A DNA stretch of 64,000 nt. Source: Pseudomonadota bacterium. Lineage in GTDB: Bacteria; Pseudomonadota; Alphaproteobacteria; Sphingomonadales; Sphingomonadaceae. The notes beneath the pieces are model-generated. The model was given only the letters and a program-made list of their open reading frames with translations, did not search any database and was not told the origin of the DNA. This document shows, one piece after another, positions 32,641-40,685 of the stretch. Within the stretch, counting starts at the first letter, position 1. Each line of letters begins with the position of its first letter. The position numbers were made by a program, and so were the translations under genes. Where the stretch lies: assembly GCA_023389105.1 (NCBI GenBank), contig JAEWEY010000010.1, positions 310,001-374,000 on the forward strand. The letters run 5' to 3'.

Positions 32641-33405
32641 ATGGCGCAAAATTGGCCTCAGCGATTGTGGCTGGTGCGACACGGACAGAGCCAGGGAAAT
32701 GTCGCGCGCGACGCCGCTGAGGAGGCAGACGCGCATGAGATCGACATCGACATGCGCGACGTCGACGTTCCGCTGTCTACCCTTGGCGTCGAGCAGGCAA
32801 AGGCGGCCGGTCGCTGGTTTGCCGCGATGCCGCGCGAGGAACGGCCCGAGATCATCCTGTCCTCACCCTATGTCCGCGCCAAGCAAACCGCGGAGATCAT
32901 TTGCCAGGCTGGCGCGCTTGCGGGCGGCAAAGCCAAAACGCTCATCGACGAGCGTTTGCGCGAGCGCGAGTTCGGCATCTTCGACCGCCTGACGACACTG
33001 GGTATTCGCGAGCGGTTCCCGGAGGAAGCCGCGCACCGGAAGCGCCTCGGGAAATTCTACCACCGGCCGCCCGGCGGGGAGAGCTGGGCGGACGTCATTC
33101 TCCGCCTGCGGTCGATGCTCAACACGATTAACCTGCATTATTGCGACCGCCGCGTGATGATCGTTTGCCATCAGGTGGTCGTCCTCTGCTTCCGCTACAT
33201 CCTCGAGGAGTTGGACGAGGCGCAGATCCTCGGCATCGACAAGCAGGCCGAGGTGCTGAACTGCGGCATCGCCGCCTATGAGTTTGACGCGGACGTCAAG
33301 GGACTTTGCGTGCCGACGCTGGACCTTTGGAATTACGGGGCGCCGCTGGAGGCCGAGGGCGCGTCGAAGACCTCCGCTCCAGATCTGATGACTGGAACAC
33401 GGTGA
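32641..33405 (+). CDS. Histidine phosphatase (phosphoglycerate mutase-like) family protein
   Basis: A 254-residue protein. The phosphohistidine motif is LVRHGQSQGN and the second histidine is in MIVCHQVV; REREFGIFD supplies the acid region. It removes or transfers phosphate on a small metabolite or sugar phosphate. It starts 47 nt after glf, in the same direction, and its TGA overlaps the GTG of the NAD(P)HX dehydratase gene. Which substrate it uses is unclear; members range from sugar phosphatases to regulatory phosphatases. Confidence 0.88.
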   Translation: MAQNWPQRLWLVRHGQSQGNVARDAAEEADAHEIDIDMRDVDVPLSTLGVEQAKAAGRWFAAMPREERPEIILSSPYVRAKQTAEIICQAGALAGGKAKTLIDERLREREFGIFDRLTTLGIRERFPEEAAHRKRLGKFYHRPPGGESWADVILRLRSMLNTINLHYCDRRVMIVCHQVVVLCFRYILEELDEAQILGIDKQAEVLNCGIAAYEFDADVKGLCVPTLDLWNYGAPLEAEGASKTSAPDLMTGTR

Positions 33406-34250
33406 AGCTCGACCGGCACGCGCTTAAGGCTCATCCACTGCCGCCAGCCGGCAATGGCGGCAAGGAAGACAAGGGCCGCATCCTGATAATCGGCGGCAGC
33501 CGGGACGTCCCGGGCGCGGCGTTGCTTGCCGCGACCGCGGCCATGCGTACCGGCGCCGGACAGCTGGCCATCGCAACTGTCGAGAGCGCTGCGCAGCACC
33601 TCGCAATCGCCATGCCGGAAGCGATGGTGGCCGGCTTGCCTGAAGTTCGTGACGGCGGTTTTGCCACTGCCGCCGTAGCAGATTTGCAGGCTCTGGCAGG
33701 AAAGGCTGACGCAATCGTCGCCGGGCCCGGCGTCCGACCCAGCGCCGCCTGTGCGAAAATCTCGGAGGCGCTGATGGCGACCGAGGCAGCATTGGCGTTG
33801 GACGTCGCAATGTTGAAGGCGTTGCAGCCCCCGCGGCAATCAAGGGCCAAGCCCGCCATTCTCTTGCCCGACAACGACGAACTGGCATCGCTGCTGGACT
33901 GCGACGAGGCCGAGATCGAAGCCGATCCGGTCGCCTGCGGAAAGCGCGCCGCTGCCCGTTACCAGGCAGTCGTCCACGTCAAAGGCGCCACTGCTTACGT
34001 CGTATGCCCCGAAGGGGAGGTCTGGACCCATGAATCGAAGGCGACGGGATTGGGCGTATCGGGCAGTGGGGACGTGCTTTCGGGCGTCGTCGGCGGTCTG
34101 CTCGCCCGTGGCGCAGAGCCGCTCACGGCACTGCTCTGGGCCGTCTGGCTGCACGGCCAGGCCGGCATTCACCTGAGCAAAACGGTCGGGCCGGTCGGTT
34201 TTCTGGCGCGAGAGATTGCCAACGCAATCCCGGCCGTGCTCCCGCGCTAA
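33402..34250 (+). CDS. nnrD: ADP-dependent NAD(P)H-hydrate dehydratase
   Basis: A 282-residue ribokinase-like protein from GTG 33402, which overlaps the preceding stop (GTGA). GRILIIGGSRDVPGAALLA, LLPDNDELASLL, HVKGATAYV and the anion hole GSGDVLSGVVGGLLARG identify NnrD. It repairs hydrated NADH and NADPH. Only the dehydratase half is present; the epimerase NnrE, often fused, must be separate. Its stop overlaps that of pyruvate kinase on the other strand (CTAA). Confidence 0.92.
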   Translation: MKLDRHALKAHPLPPAGNGGKEDKGRILIIGGSRDVPGAALLAATAAMRTGAGQLAIATVESAAQHLAIAMPEAMVAGLPEVRDGGFATAAVADLQALAGKADAIVAGPGVRPSAACAKISEALMATEAALALDVAMLKALQPPRQSRAKPAILLPDNDELASLLDCDEAEIEADPVACGKRAAARYQAVVHVKGATAYVVCPEGEVWTHESKATGLGVSGSGDVLSGVVGGLLARGAEPLTALLWAVWLHGQAGIHLSKTVGPVGFLAREIANAIPAVLPR

Positions 34251-35707
34251 TTGCCGCTGTAGCGGTCGAGCTCGTCGCCGATCAGCCGGACGACGTGCAG
34301 CACGTTGGTGGAGCCGGCCTTACCGAACGGAATTCCAGCCATGACAATGACGCGGTCGCCGCCTTTGGCGATCTGGTGTCGCAGCGCCATGCGCTTGGCC
34401 TTTTCCACCATCTCCTCGAAATTCGAAACGTCGCGGGTGTGAACCGCGTGGACCCCCCACAGGAGGCCCATGCGGCGTGAGGTGTGGAGCGATGCGCTCA
34501 TTGCCAGCAACGGCACCGGCGGGCGTTCGCGCGCGATCCGCCGCGCGGTCGAACCCGAACTGGTGTAGCAAAGCATGGCGGTAGCGGAGATGGTGCTGGC
34601 GATCTGCCGCGCGGATCCGGCCAGCGCGTCGGCAGTCGTCGCTTCAAGGCGGATCTGCGTGAAGTGAACCCGCTCCTGGTAACTCGGGTCACGTTCCACG
34701 CTGACCGCGATGCGGTCCATCATTTGCACCGCTTCGCACGGATATTTACCGGCCGCGCTTTCCGCCGACAGCATCACCGCATCGGCTCCGTCGTAGATGG
34801 CCTTGGCGACGTCGCTGACTTCCGCCCGCGTCGGCGTTGGCGAGGTAATCATCGATTCGAGCATCTGCGTCGCGACCACCACGGGCTTGCCGTATTGGCG
34901 CGCCGTCGCGACGATCTTGTTCTGCAGCGGCGGAACCTGCTCGGGCGGCAATTCGACACCGAGGTCGCCGCGCGCGACCATCACCGCGTCGGCCAGCGCG
35001 ACGATGTCGTTCAGCCGATCGACCGCTGCCGGCTTCTCGATTTTCGCGAGCAAAGCGGCACGATCGCCGATCAACGTCCGCGCCTCTGCCACGTCTTCCG
35101 GACGCTGCACGAACGACAACGCGATCCAGTCCGCCCGTTGCTCCAATGCAAACTTGAGGTCGTCGCGATCCTTGTCGGTGAGCGCGGGGATCGGCACCAG
35201 CACGTCTGGCACGTTGACGCCCTTATTGTCCGATACGCTCCCGCCGACCTTCACTTCGCAGACGATCTCGCCGTCGGCGACCTTGACGACGTTAAGGCGG
35301 ACCTTGCCGTCGTCGATCAGAATATTGGTCGCCGGCCGAACAGCATCGAACAGCTCGGGGTGCGGCAGGAGGACGCGCTGGGCATCGCCCGGTTCGTCCT
35401 TCTGATCGAAGATAAAGCGCGCACCGGTTTCCAGCGTCGCCTTGCCGTCCTTGAACTGGCCGACCCGAAGCTTCGGTCCCTGCAGGTCGAACAGGATCGT
35501 CGTCGGCCGGCCGAACTCCTTTTCCAGCGCACGGATGGCTTCGACCAGCTTGGCTTTCTGCTGCTGATCGCCGTGGCTCATGTTGATGCGGAAGGCATCG
35601 GCGCCGACCGTCATCAACGACCGGATCATCTCCAGACTGCTGGACGCCGGACCCAGCGTCGCCAGGATCTTCACCTTGCGGCTTCGCGGCGGCAGCATTT
35701 CGGTCAA
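34247..35707 (-). CDS. pyk: Pyruvate kinase
   Basis: An enzyme of about 486 residues with RKVKILATLGPASS at the N-terminus, FRINMSHGD, the active-site lysine segment LLAKIEKPAAVD with MVARGDLGVE, and VATQMLESMI. It makes pyruvate and ATP from phosphoenolpyruvate. I favour TTG 35707, with ribosome site GAAGGA 7 nt upstream; GTG 35713 is too close to that site and ATG 35698 too far. A perfect inverted repeat lies directly upstream. It is divergent from gapR. Confidence 0.95.
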   Translation of the reverse strand: MTEMLPPRSRKVKILATLGPASSSLEMIRSLMTVGADAFRINMSHGDQQQKAKLVEAIRALEKEFGRPTTILFDLQGPKLRVGQFKDGKATLETGARFIFDQKDEPGDAQRVLLPHPELFDAVRPATNILIDDGKVRLNVVKVADGEIVCEVKVGGSVSDNKGVNVPDVLVPIPALTDKDRDDLKFALEQRADWIALSFVQRPEDVAEARTLIGDRAALLAKIEKPAAVDRLNDIVALADAVMVARGDLGVELPPEQVPPLQNKIVATARQYGKPVVVATQMLESMITSPTPTRAEVSDVAKAIYDGADAVMLSAESAAGKYPCEAVQMMDRIAVSVERDPSYQERVHFTQIRLEATTADALAGSARQIASTISATAMLCYTSSGSTARRIARERPPVPLLAMSASLHTSRRMGLLWGVHAVHTRDVSNFEEMVEKAKRMALRHQIAKGGDRVIVMAGIPFGKAGSTNVLHVVRLIGDELDRYSGN

Positions 35708-35720
35708 CGGCACTTCCTTC

Positions 35721-35746
35721 GGCTAAGCGGCCCGCCTTAGCCGCTT
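35721..35746. promoter_or_regulatory. Inverted repeat in the pyk leader
   Basis: GGCTAAG (35721-35727) and CTTAGCC (35736-35742) form a perfect 7-bp dyad, and AAGCGG/CCGCTT offers an alternative pairing up to 35746. It is about 14 nt upstream of the pyk start on the minus strand, so it could be an operator or a leader hairpin in the pyk/gapR divergent spacer. Confidence 0.4.
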
Positions 35747-35807
35747 GCCATGATGGTTCAAGCCGCTAGAGCCGCCCCGACCACATCAAAACCGGAGTTT
35801 CAGGAGC

Positions 35808-36050
35808 ATGGCGGAAGGCACCGTCGCGGCCGATCAGTTGCGGCTGTTCATCGAGCGGATCGAGCGCCTCGAGGAAGAGAAGAAGGGCATCGCGGATGAC
35901 GTGAAGGACGTCTACGCGGAGGCGAAGTCGAACGGTTACGATACCAAAACCATGCGGGCGATCGTCCGCCTGCGGAAGATGGAGACGCATGCGCGCCAGG
36001 AAGCCGACGCGCTGCTCGAAACCTATCGCCAGGCACTCGGCCTCGAATAG
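35808..36050 (+). CDS. gapR: GapR family DNA-binding protein (DUF2312)
   Basis: An 80-residue helical protein starting MAEGTVAADQLRLFIERIERLEEEK, the DUF2312 signature, followed by GYDTKTMRAIVRLRKMETHAR. GapR in Caulobacter is an essential nucleoid protein that clamps over-twisted AT-rich DNA ahead of replication and stimulates topoisomerases. The first two thirds form a coiled coil used in the tetramer. The family is confined to Alphaproteobacteria and some phages. A ribosome site (CAGGAG) stands 5 nt upstream. Confidence 0.92.
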   Translation: MAEGTVAADQLRLFIERIERLEEEKKGIADDVKDVYAEAKSNGYDTKTMRAIVRLRKMETHARQEADALLETYRQALGLE

Positions 36051-36051
36051 G

Positions 36052-36786
36052 CTAGCTGCCCATTCCCGACCCAAGCGCCACGGCCATGATTACGCTGTTG
36101 TGGAGCATGTGGAGGAGGATGTTGGACCACATCCCCAGCTTCACGCGGGCGTAGCCGAGGATGGTGCCGAGCACGAGCTGCGGCGCCACCCACAGCACGG
36201 CCAGCCGATTTTGACCGATCGTCAAATTGGTGAGGTGGACGAGCCCGAAGGCTAGGCAGCTGATCCAGTAGAAGTAGGGGAAAAGCCGCTGGTAACCGTG
36301 GCTCGCCCAGTCCCCGCGGAGCCAGAGCAGAGAGCCGGCCAGCCCGGCAATCAGTGCCGCACCGAGCGCGATCGTCGCGAACCAGTTCAGTCTCGGCACC
36401 AACATCAAGCCGCCGGCGACGGCGATAAGCGACCCATACAAGCCGAATGCGCGCGGAGTGCCGGAAAGCCATCCGCGAAAAGCTGCCTCCTCGACCACCG
36501 GACCGATTAGGACGATTAGCAGCCAAAGCGTGCCGGTGATTATCAGGCCGTCGAGCGCGTGGTGCGGCATTTCCGCGCCCAGACTGACGACCAGCAGGGC
36601 AATTCCCGCCAGGATCAGCATCACCAAAAGGTCGAGCGCGAAGAGCGCCAGGGTTGCTTGGGAAGCAGCCGCGCCGAACCCGATCGGAGCCTCCGGTAAC
36701 CGAGGCCGTCGGACGAACCGGATATAGTCGCGCCACACCTCGCGTAAGGTCGGAAATGCTGTCTGGCTTGTGCTGATCTCGCTCAC
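36052..36786 (-). CDS. CPBP family intramembrane glutamic endopeptidase
   Basis: A 244-residue membrane protein with six or more hydrophobic helices. The CPBP/Abi motifs are EEAAFRGW (EExxxR), FGLVHL and HMLHNSVIM, which form the active site of Rce1-like intramembrane proteases. Substrates in bacteria are mostly unknown; some members process bacteriocin or secreted peptides. It is divergent from yebC (43 nt) and converges with gapR, almost abutting its stop. Confidence 0.85.
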   Translation of the reverse strand: MSEISTSQTAFPTLREVWRDYIRFVRRPRLPEAPIGFGAAASQATLALFALDLLVMLILAGIALLVVSLGAEMPHHALDGLIITGTLWLLIVLIGPVVEEAAFRGWLSGTPRAFGLYGSLIAVAGGLMLVPRLNWFATIALGAALIAGLAGSLLWLRGDWASHGYQRLFPYFYWISCLAFGLVHLTNLTIGQNRLAVLWVAPQLVLGTILGYARVKLGMWSNILLHMLHNSVIMAVALGSGMGS

Positions 36787-36829
36787 CCGTCTAGTGCACT
36801 TTCAAATTCACCCGTTCCGAGCAGACGAG

Positions 36830-37573
36830 ATGGCAGGCCACAGTAAATTCAAGAACATCATGTACCGCAAGGGCGCGCAGGACAAAAAGCGCTCGGCGCT
36901 CTTTTCCAAGCTCAGCCGCGAAATCACCGTCGCGGCGAAGATGGGGCTGCCCGACCCCGACGCCAACGCGCGTCTTCGCGCCGCGGTCATCGCGGCCCGC
37001 GCGCAATCGATGCCCAAGGACAACATCCAGCGCTCGATCGACAAGGCGGCCGGCAGCGACGCGGATAATTATGAAGAGATCCGCTATGAAGGCTTCGGTC
37101 CCGGCGGCGTTGCCATCATCGTCGAGGCGCTGAGCGACAATCGCAATCGCACCGCTACGAATGTCCGTACGGCTTTCTCCAAGAACGGCGGTAACCTCGG
37201 CGCCAGCGGCAGCGTCAGCCACGGCTTCGAACGGCTTGGCCTCATCGAATACCCGGCCAGCGCGGGCGATGCTGACAAGGTGCTGGAAGCGGCGATCGAA
37301 GCGGGTGCCGAAGACGTGCAGAGCGACGAGGACGGACATCGCATCTGGACCAGCGTCGAAAGCCTTCATGAAGTCGCGCGCGCGCTGGAAGGCCTGCTCG
37401 GCGAAGGCGAAGGCGCGAAGCTGGCGTGGAAGCCGACCACCGAGGTCGAAGTCCGTGGCGACGATGCGGCGACGCTGATGAAGCTGATCGACACGCTGGA
37501 AGAGGACGACGACGTCCAGACCGTCTGGGGCAATTACGATGTCCCGGAGGATGAGCTGGAGAAGCTGGCCTGA
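36830..37573 (+). CDS. yebC: YebC/PmpR family transcription or translation factor
   Basis: A 247-residue protein starting MAGHSKFKNIMYRKGAQDKKR, the invariant YebC N-terminus, with later NRTATNVRTAFSKNGGNLG. Family members bind DNA as regulators, and some help ribosomes at proline stretches (TACO1 group). It precedes ruvC as in many Proteobacteria. The final TGA overlaps an apparent CTG start of ruvC by 4 nt. ATG 36830 is chosen by homology; the open frame to 36770 is not conserved. Confidence 0.97.
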   Translation: MAGHSKFKNIMYRKGAQDKKRSALFSKLSREITVAAKMGLPDPDANARLRAAVIAARAQSMPKDNIQRSIDKAAGSDADNYEEIRYEGFGPGGVAIIVEALSDNRNRTATNVRTAFSKNGGNLGASGSVSHGFERLGLIEYPASAGDADKVLEAAIEAGAEDVQSDEDGHRIWTSVESLHEVARALEGLLGEGEGAKLAWKPTTEVEVRGDDAATLMKLIDTLEEDDDVQTVWGNYDVPEDELEKLA

Positions 37574-38058
37574 AGATCCTCGGTCTCGATCCGGGCCTCG
37601 GCACCACCGGCTGGGGTCTGATCGAGGCGAACGGCAACCGGCTCAGCCACATCGCCAATGGCCAGATCAAGACCGACATTGCGGCGCCCCTGCCGCGTCG
37701 ATTGTGTGCGCTGGCCGACCAGCTCGAAGCGCTGATCGTCGACCACGCACCCGCCGGCGCCGCCGTCGAGGAAGTCTTCGTCAATAAGAACGCGCAATCG
37801 ACGCTAAAGCTTGGCCAGGCGCGGGGCGTCATCCTGATGTGCGCCGCCCGTGCGCGGATCGACGTCGGAGAATATGCGCCGACTCTCGTAAAAAAAGCAG
37901 TCGTCGGCACCGGCGGTGCGGAGAAGACGCAGGTCCACGCCATGGTTTCCCGCCTGCTCCCCGGGGCCAAGATCGCGGGCGCGGACGCTGCGGATGCGCT
38001 GGCGGTCGCCATCACCCACGCGCACCATCTGGCGACCCACCGCGTTATCAAACGCTGA
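37570..38058 (+). CDS. ruvC: Holliday junction endonuclease RuvC, apparent CTG start
   Basis: A 162-residue RNase H-fold resolvase. Catalytic acids are in LGLDPGLG (first Asp), VEEVFVNKN (Glu) and GADAADALAVAI (two Asp). The homologous N-terminus (KILGLDPGLGTTGWG) begins right after CTG 37570; the only in-frame stop upstream is at 37552-37554 and no ATG, GTG or TTG occurs between. CTG overlaps the yebC stop as CTGA, mirroring ATGA/GTGA overlaps elsewhere. A first ATG/GTG start would delete the first catalytic Asp, so CTG initiation or a local sequence error must be assumed. RuvA and RuvB are not adjacent. Confidence 0.85.
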   Translation: MKILGLDPGLGTTGWGLIEANGNRLSHIANGQIKTDIAAPLPRRLCALADQLEALIVDHAPAGAAVEEVFVNKNAQSTLKLGQARGVILMCAARARIDVGEYAPTLVKKAVVGTGGAEKTQVHAMVSRLLPGAKIAGADAADALAVAITHAHHLATHRVIKR

Positions 38059-38068
38059 TTTAATGAAA

Positions 38069-38159
38069 TGGCGGAGCGGGAGGGATTCGAACCCTCGATA
38101 CGGTTTTGCCGTATACTCACTTTCCAGGCGAGCGCCTTCGACCACTCGGCCACCGCTCC
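38069..38159 (-). tRNA. tRNA-Ser (anticodon GGA)
   Basis: On the minus strand the acceptor arms GGAGCGG and CCGCTCC pair, followed by G and an encoded CCA. The D region is GCCGAGTGGTCGAAGGC, the anticodon arm is CTCGCCTGGAAAGTGAG with anticodon GGA, and a long variable arm TACGGCAAAACCGTA marks a class II (serine) tRNA. The T arm GAGGGTTCGAATCCCTC is standard. Total length with CCA is 91 nt. It lies 10 nt downstream of ruvC in the opposite direction. Confidence 0.97.
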
Positions 38160-38246
38160 GCATTCGCTGGAAGGGCGCTCCTTAGGTAAGCCGCCGCGCA
38201 AGGGCAACACGCCGCGCAACCTTGCGGCCTGAGCGCGCCAGCCCCT

Positions 38247-38657
38247 ATGCCGCCACCAATGCGCAGCTTCGGGGCTTCACCTACGCTCGACGAGATCGAG
38301 GACATCGCCCGGGCCGCAATGCGCGCACTGCCCTCGCCTTTCGCCGACAGCCTCGGCGCGGTCGTCCTGCAGGTCGAGGAGTTCGCCGATGACGCGACGT
38401 TGCGCTCGCTAGGGATCGAAGATCCGTTCGAGCTAAGCGGCCTTTATGAAGGGATTCCGCTGACGCAGCAAAGCGTCGATCAGTCGGGCACTCTTCCGGA
38501 ACGCATCCGCCTGTTTCGCGGCGCGATCCTCGACGAATGGGCCAGCCGCGACGTCAGCCTCGAGCAACTGGTCGGGCATATCGTGGTGCACGAGGTCGGC
38601 CATCACTTCGGCCTTAGCGACGACGACATCCATGCGCTCGAAGCGAGCGTGCCTTGA
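38247..38657 (+). CDS. Metallopeptidase family protein (minimal zincin)
   Basis: A 136-residue protein. The C-terminal HIVVHEVGHHFGLSDDDIHALE contains the HExxHxxG zinc site followed by the S-D-D/E-x-I signature of the PF06262 minimal-zincin family. It is cytosolic by sequence (no signal peptide). Physiological substrate is unknown. Its TGA overlaps the TTG start of ccmA by 4 nt, a common pairing in sphingomonads to my knowledge. Confidence 0.85.
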   Translation: MPPPMRSFGASPTLDEIEDIARAAMRALPSPFADSLGAVVLQVEEFADDATLRSLGIEDPFELSGLYEGIPLTQQSVDQSGTLPERIRLFRGAILDEWASRDVSLEQLVGHIVVHEVGHHFGLSDDDIHALEASVP

Positions 38658-39211
38658 CCGCATTGCTTCGCTTCAATGACGTAACTCTGCGACGCGGCGG
38701 ACGCTTGCTGTTCGAAGGCCTGAGCTTCGATCTACGGCCTGGCGATGCGCTGCTAGTCCGGGGCCGCAACGGCAGCGGCAAGTCCAGCCTGATCCGTCTT
38801 GCGGCCGGGCTGCTCGAGCAGGAACGCGGGACGGTAGAGCGCTCGACTCTCGCGCTTGCCGACGATCATGTCGCCCTCGATCGCGAGCGCCCCCTTCGAA
38901 ATGCACTCTCGCTATGGGGCGGCGATGTCGACCAGGCGCTGGAAACGTACCGGCTCAGCCACTTGGCCGCTGTCCCGGTGCGCCTGCTTTCCTCGGGCCA
39001 GCTCAAGCGCGCGACGCTGGCGCGGGTTCACGCTTCGGCGGCGCCCCTCTGGCTCCTCGACGAACCGCTCAACGCGCTGGACGCGGACGGCATCGCAGAA
39101 CTCGGCAGCGCCATCACCACGCACCTTGCGAGCGGAGGTGCCGTACTCGCAGCGTCCCACCAGCCGCTGCCGGGCGAATGGCGCACGATCGATTTGGAGC
39201 ACCAGCCATGA
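38654..39211 (+). CDS. ccmA: Heme exporter ATP-binding protein CcmA
   Basis: A 185-residue ABC ATPase from TTG 38654. Walker A is GRNGSGKSS, the signature LSSGQLKR and Walker B LWLLDEP are present. CcmA works with CcmB, C and D to release the CcmE-heme complex in cytochrome c maturation. ccmB follows with an ATGA overlap. The protein is slightly short for an ABC ATPase, as usual for CcmA. The rest of the ccm genes are outside the window. Confidence 0.93.
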   Translation: MTALLRFNDVTLRRGGRLLFEGLSFDLRPGDALLVRGRNGSGKSSLIRLAAGLLEQERGTVERSTLALADDHVALDRERPLRNALSLWGGDVDQALETYRLSHLAAVPVRLLSSGQLKRATLARVHASAAPLWLLDEPLNALDADGIAELGSAITTHLASGGAVLAASHQPLPGEWRTIDLEHQP

Positions 39212-39825
39212 TCGGCGCCCTGATCGCGAGGGATGTTCGACGAGCGCTGCAGGGCCAGGCCTGGCTGCCAATCGCCTTCTTCGTTTTGGTGGTTGCCCTG
39301 ATGCCGTTTGCAGTCGGCCCGGATGCCCGCGTCCTTGCGCGCATCGGCCCCGGTGTCCTGTGGATCGCCGCGCTCACCGCCGCTTTGCTCCCCATCGAGC
39401 GGCTCATCGAACCTGATCGGGCTGACGGCGTCCTCGATCAGCTGGCGATTCGCGGGCTTACCGACGAAAGCATCGCGGTTGCCAAGATCGCCGCCCACTG
39501 GCTCACTTTCGGGCCGCTGTTGCTGGTCGCCGCGCTGCCAGGGGCTGCGTTGCTCGGCATGGACGGATCTGCACTCCTTCGTGCCGAAGCTGCCCTAGCA
39601 ATTGGGACCGTCGCACTAGCTGCGCTCGCGGTCGCCGTCGCGGCGGTCATCGCGGGGTTTCCACGGGCGGGCGCGCTTGCTGGGCTCCTGCTGCTTCCGC
39701 TCACTGTCCCGCTGCTGATCTTCGGCGTAGCCGACGCACTGCTGCTCGAAGCCGCAGTAGCGCTATTGCTTACAGCAGGCGCGCCGTTCGTCGCGGGCGC
39801 GGCGATCCGCGCAGGTCGAACCTAG
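39208..39825 (+). CDS. ccmB: Heme exporter membrane protein CcmB
   Basis: A 205-residue protein with six hydrophobic helices. LIARDVRRALQGQAWLPIAFFVLV, PIERLIEPDRADGVLDQL and FPRAGALAGLLLLPL match CcmB. It is the membrane partner of CcmA in system I cytochrome c biogenesis. ccmC would usually follow but here a methyltransferase gene on the other strand converges, sharing the CTAG of its stop. Cytochrome c is relevant to the cox genes that lie nearby. Confidence 0.92.
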   Translation: MIGALIARDVRRALQGQAWLPIAFFVLVVALMPFAVGPDARVLARIGPGVLWIAALTAALLPIERLIEPDRADGVLDQLAIRGLTDESIAVAKIAAHWLTFGPLLLVAALPGAALLGMDGSALLRAEAALAIGTVALAALAVAVAAVIAGFPRAGALAGLLLLPLTVPLLIFGVADALLLEAAVALLLTAGAPFVAGAAIRAGRT

Positions 39826-40685
39826 TCGCGGCTCCACCGCGCGAAGATCGCGGTCGGGAGCAGCAGGCGGCGAGTCTCTTCGCGCACGGCCATCTCGCCG
39901 CACACCACTTGGCCGCCGAGGTCTGCAAACATCTGCTTGACCAGTTCGCCGATCGCCAGCGCCGACATGCGCACCGCGTAAACCGTCAGCACGAGGAAGC
40001 GGCTGTCGGCATCGAGCAGCCGCCGACAGTCTGCCAACAATGGCGCGAGATTTTCCTCGAGCCGCCAGACTTCCCCGGTGGGCCCGCGCCCGAATTTCGG
40101 CGGGTCGAGCAGGATACCGTCGTACCGCCGCCCGCGCCGAACCTCGCGAGCAGTAAACTTGCTGGCGTCGTCCACGATCCAACGGATGGGCCGGTCGCTC
40201 ATGCCGGACAGCGCGGCATTTTCCTTGCCCTGCTCGACCGACTTCTTCGATGCATCGACGTGCACCAGCCGGCCGCCAGCCTCACTCAGTAGGAGACTGC
40301 CGACGCCGGTATATCCGAACAGGTTCAGCACGTCGGCGTCGGCCGCGCGCTCGCGCATCCAATCCCACTGCGGCGCCATGTCCGGGAAGAAGCCGAGATG
40401 GCGAAACGGCGTCAGCGATGCCTGGAACTTCACGCCGTCGCGCTCGAGAGGCCATTGGCGCTCCACGGGCCGCTGTTCGACCCAGCGCCCGCCACCTTCT
40501 TCATCCGATCCCGGCACGAAGGTCGCATCGGCATCCCATTCGGGCAGCGCAGGCGCCCACATGGCCTGCGGTTCCGGACGCACGACGTTATATCGTCCAT
40601 ACCGCTCGAACTTCTCGCCGTTGCCCGAATCGATTAGGCCCCAGTCGGCCCACGGCTCGGCGACGATCGTGAGCAGATCGCTCAC
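39822..40685 (-). CDS. Class I SAM-dependent RNA methyltransferase (RlmI-like)
   Basis: A 287-residue protein. The SAM-binding core is VLNLFGYTGVGSLLLSEAG and VDASKKSVE, and the catalytic region is ILLDPPKFGRGP, as in 23S rRNA cytosine-C5 methyltransferases of the RlmI group. The N-terminal PUA domain of RlmI is missing and replaced by about 90 residues with a beta-rich segment. Target site cannot be given. It is coupled to the M16 peptidase gene by ATGA and is last of the minus-strand cytochrome oxidase directon. Confidence 0.85.
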   Translation of the reverse strand: MSDLLTIVAEPWADWGLIDSGNGEKFERYGRYNVVRPEPQAMWAPALPEWDADATFVPGSDEEGGGRWVEQRPVERQWPLERDGVKFQASLTPFRHLGFFPDMAPQWDWMRERAADADVLNLFGYTGVGSLLLSEAGGRLVHVDASKKSVEQGKENAALSGMSDRPIRWIVDDASKFTAREVRRGRRYDGILLDPPKFGRGPTGEVWRLEENLAPLLADCRRLLDADSRFLVLTVYAVRMSALAIGELVKQMFADLGGQVVCGEMAVREETRRLLLPTAIFARWSRD

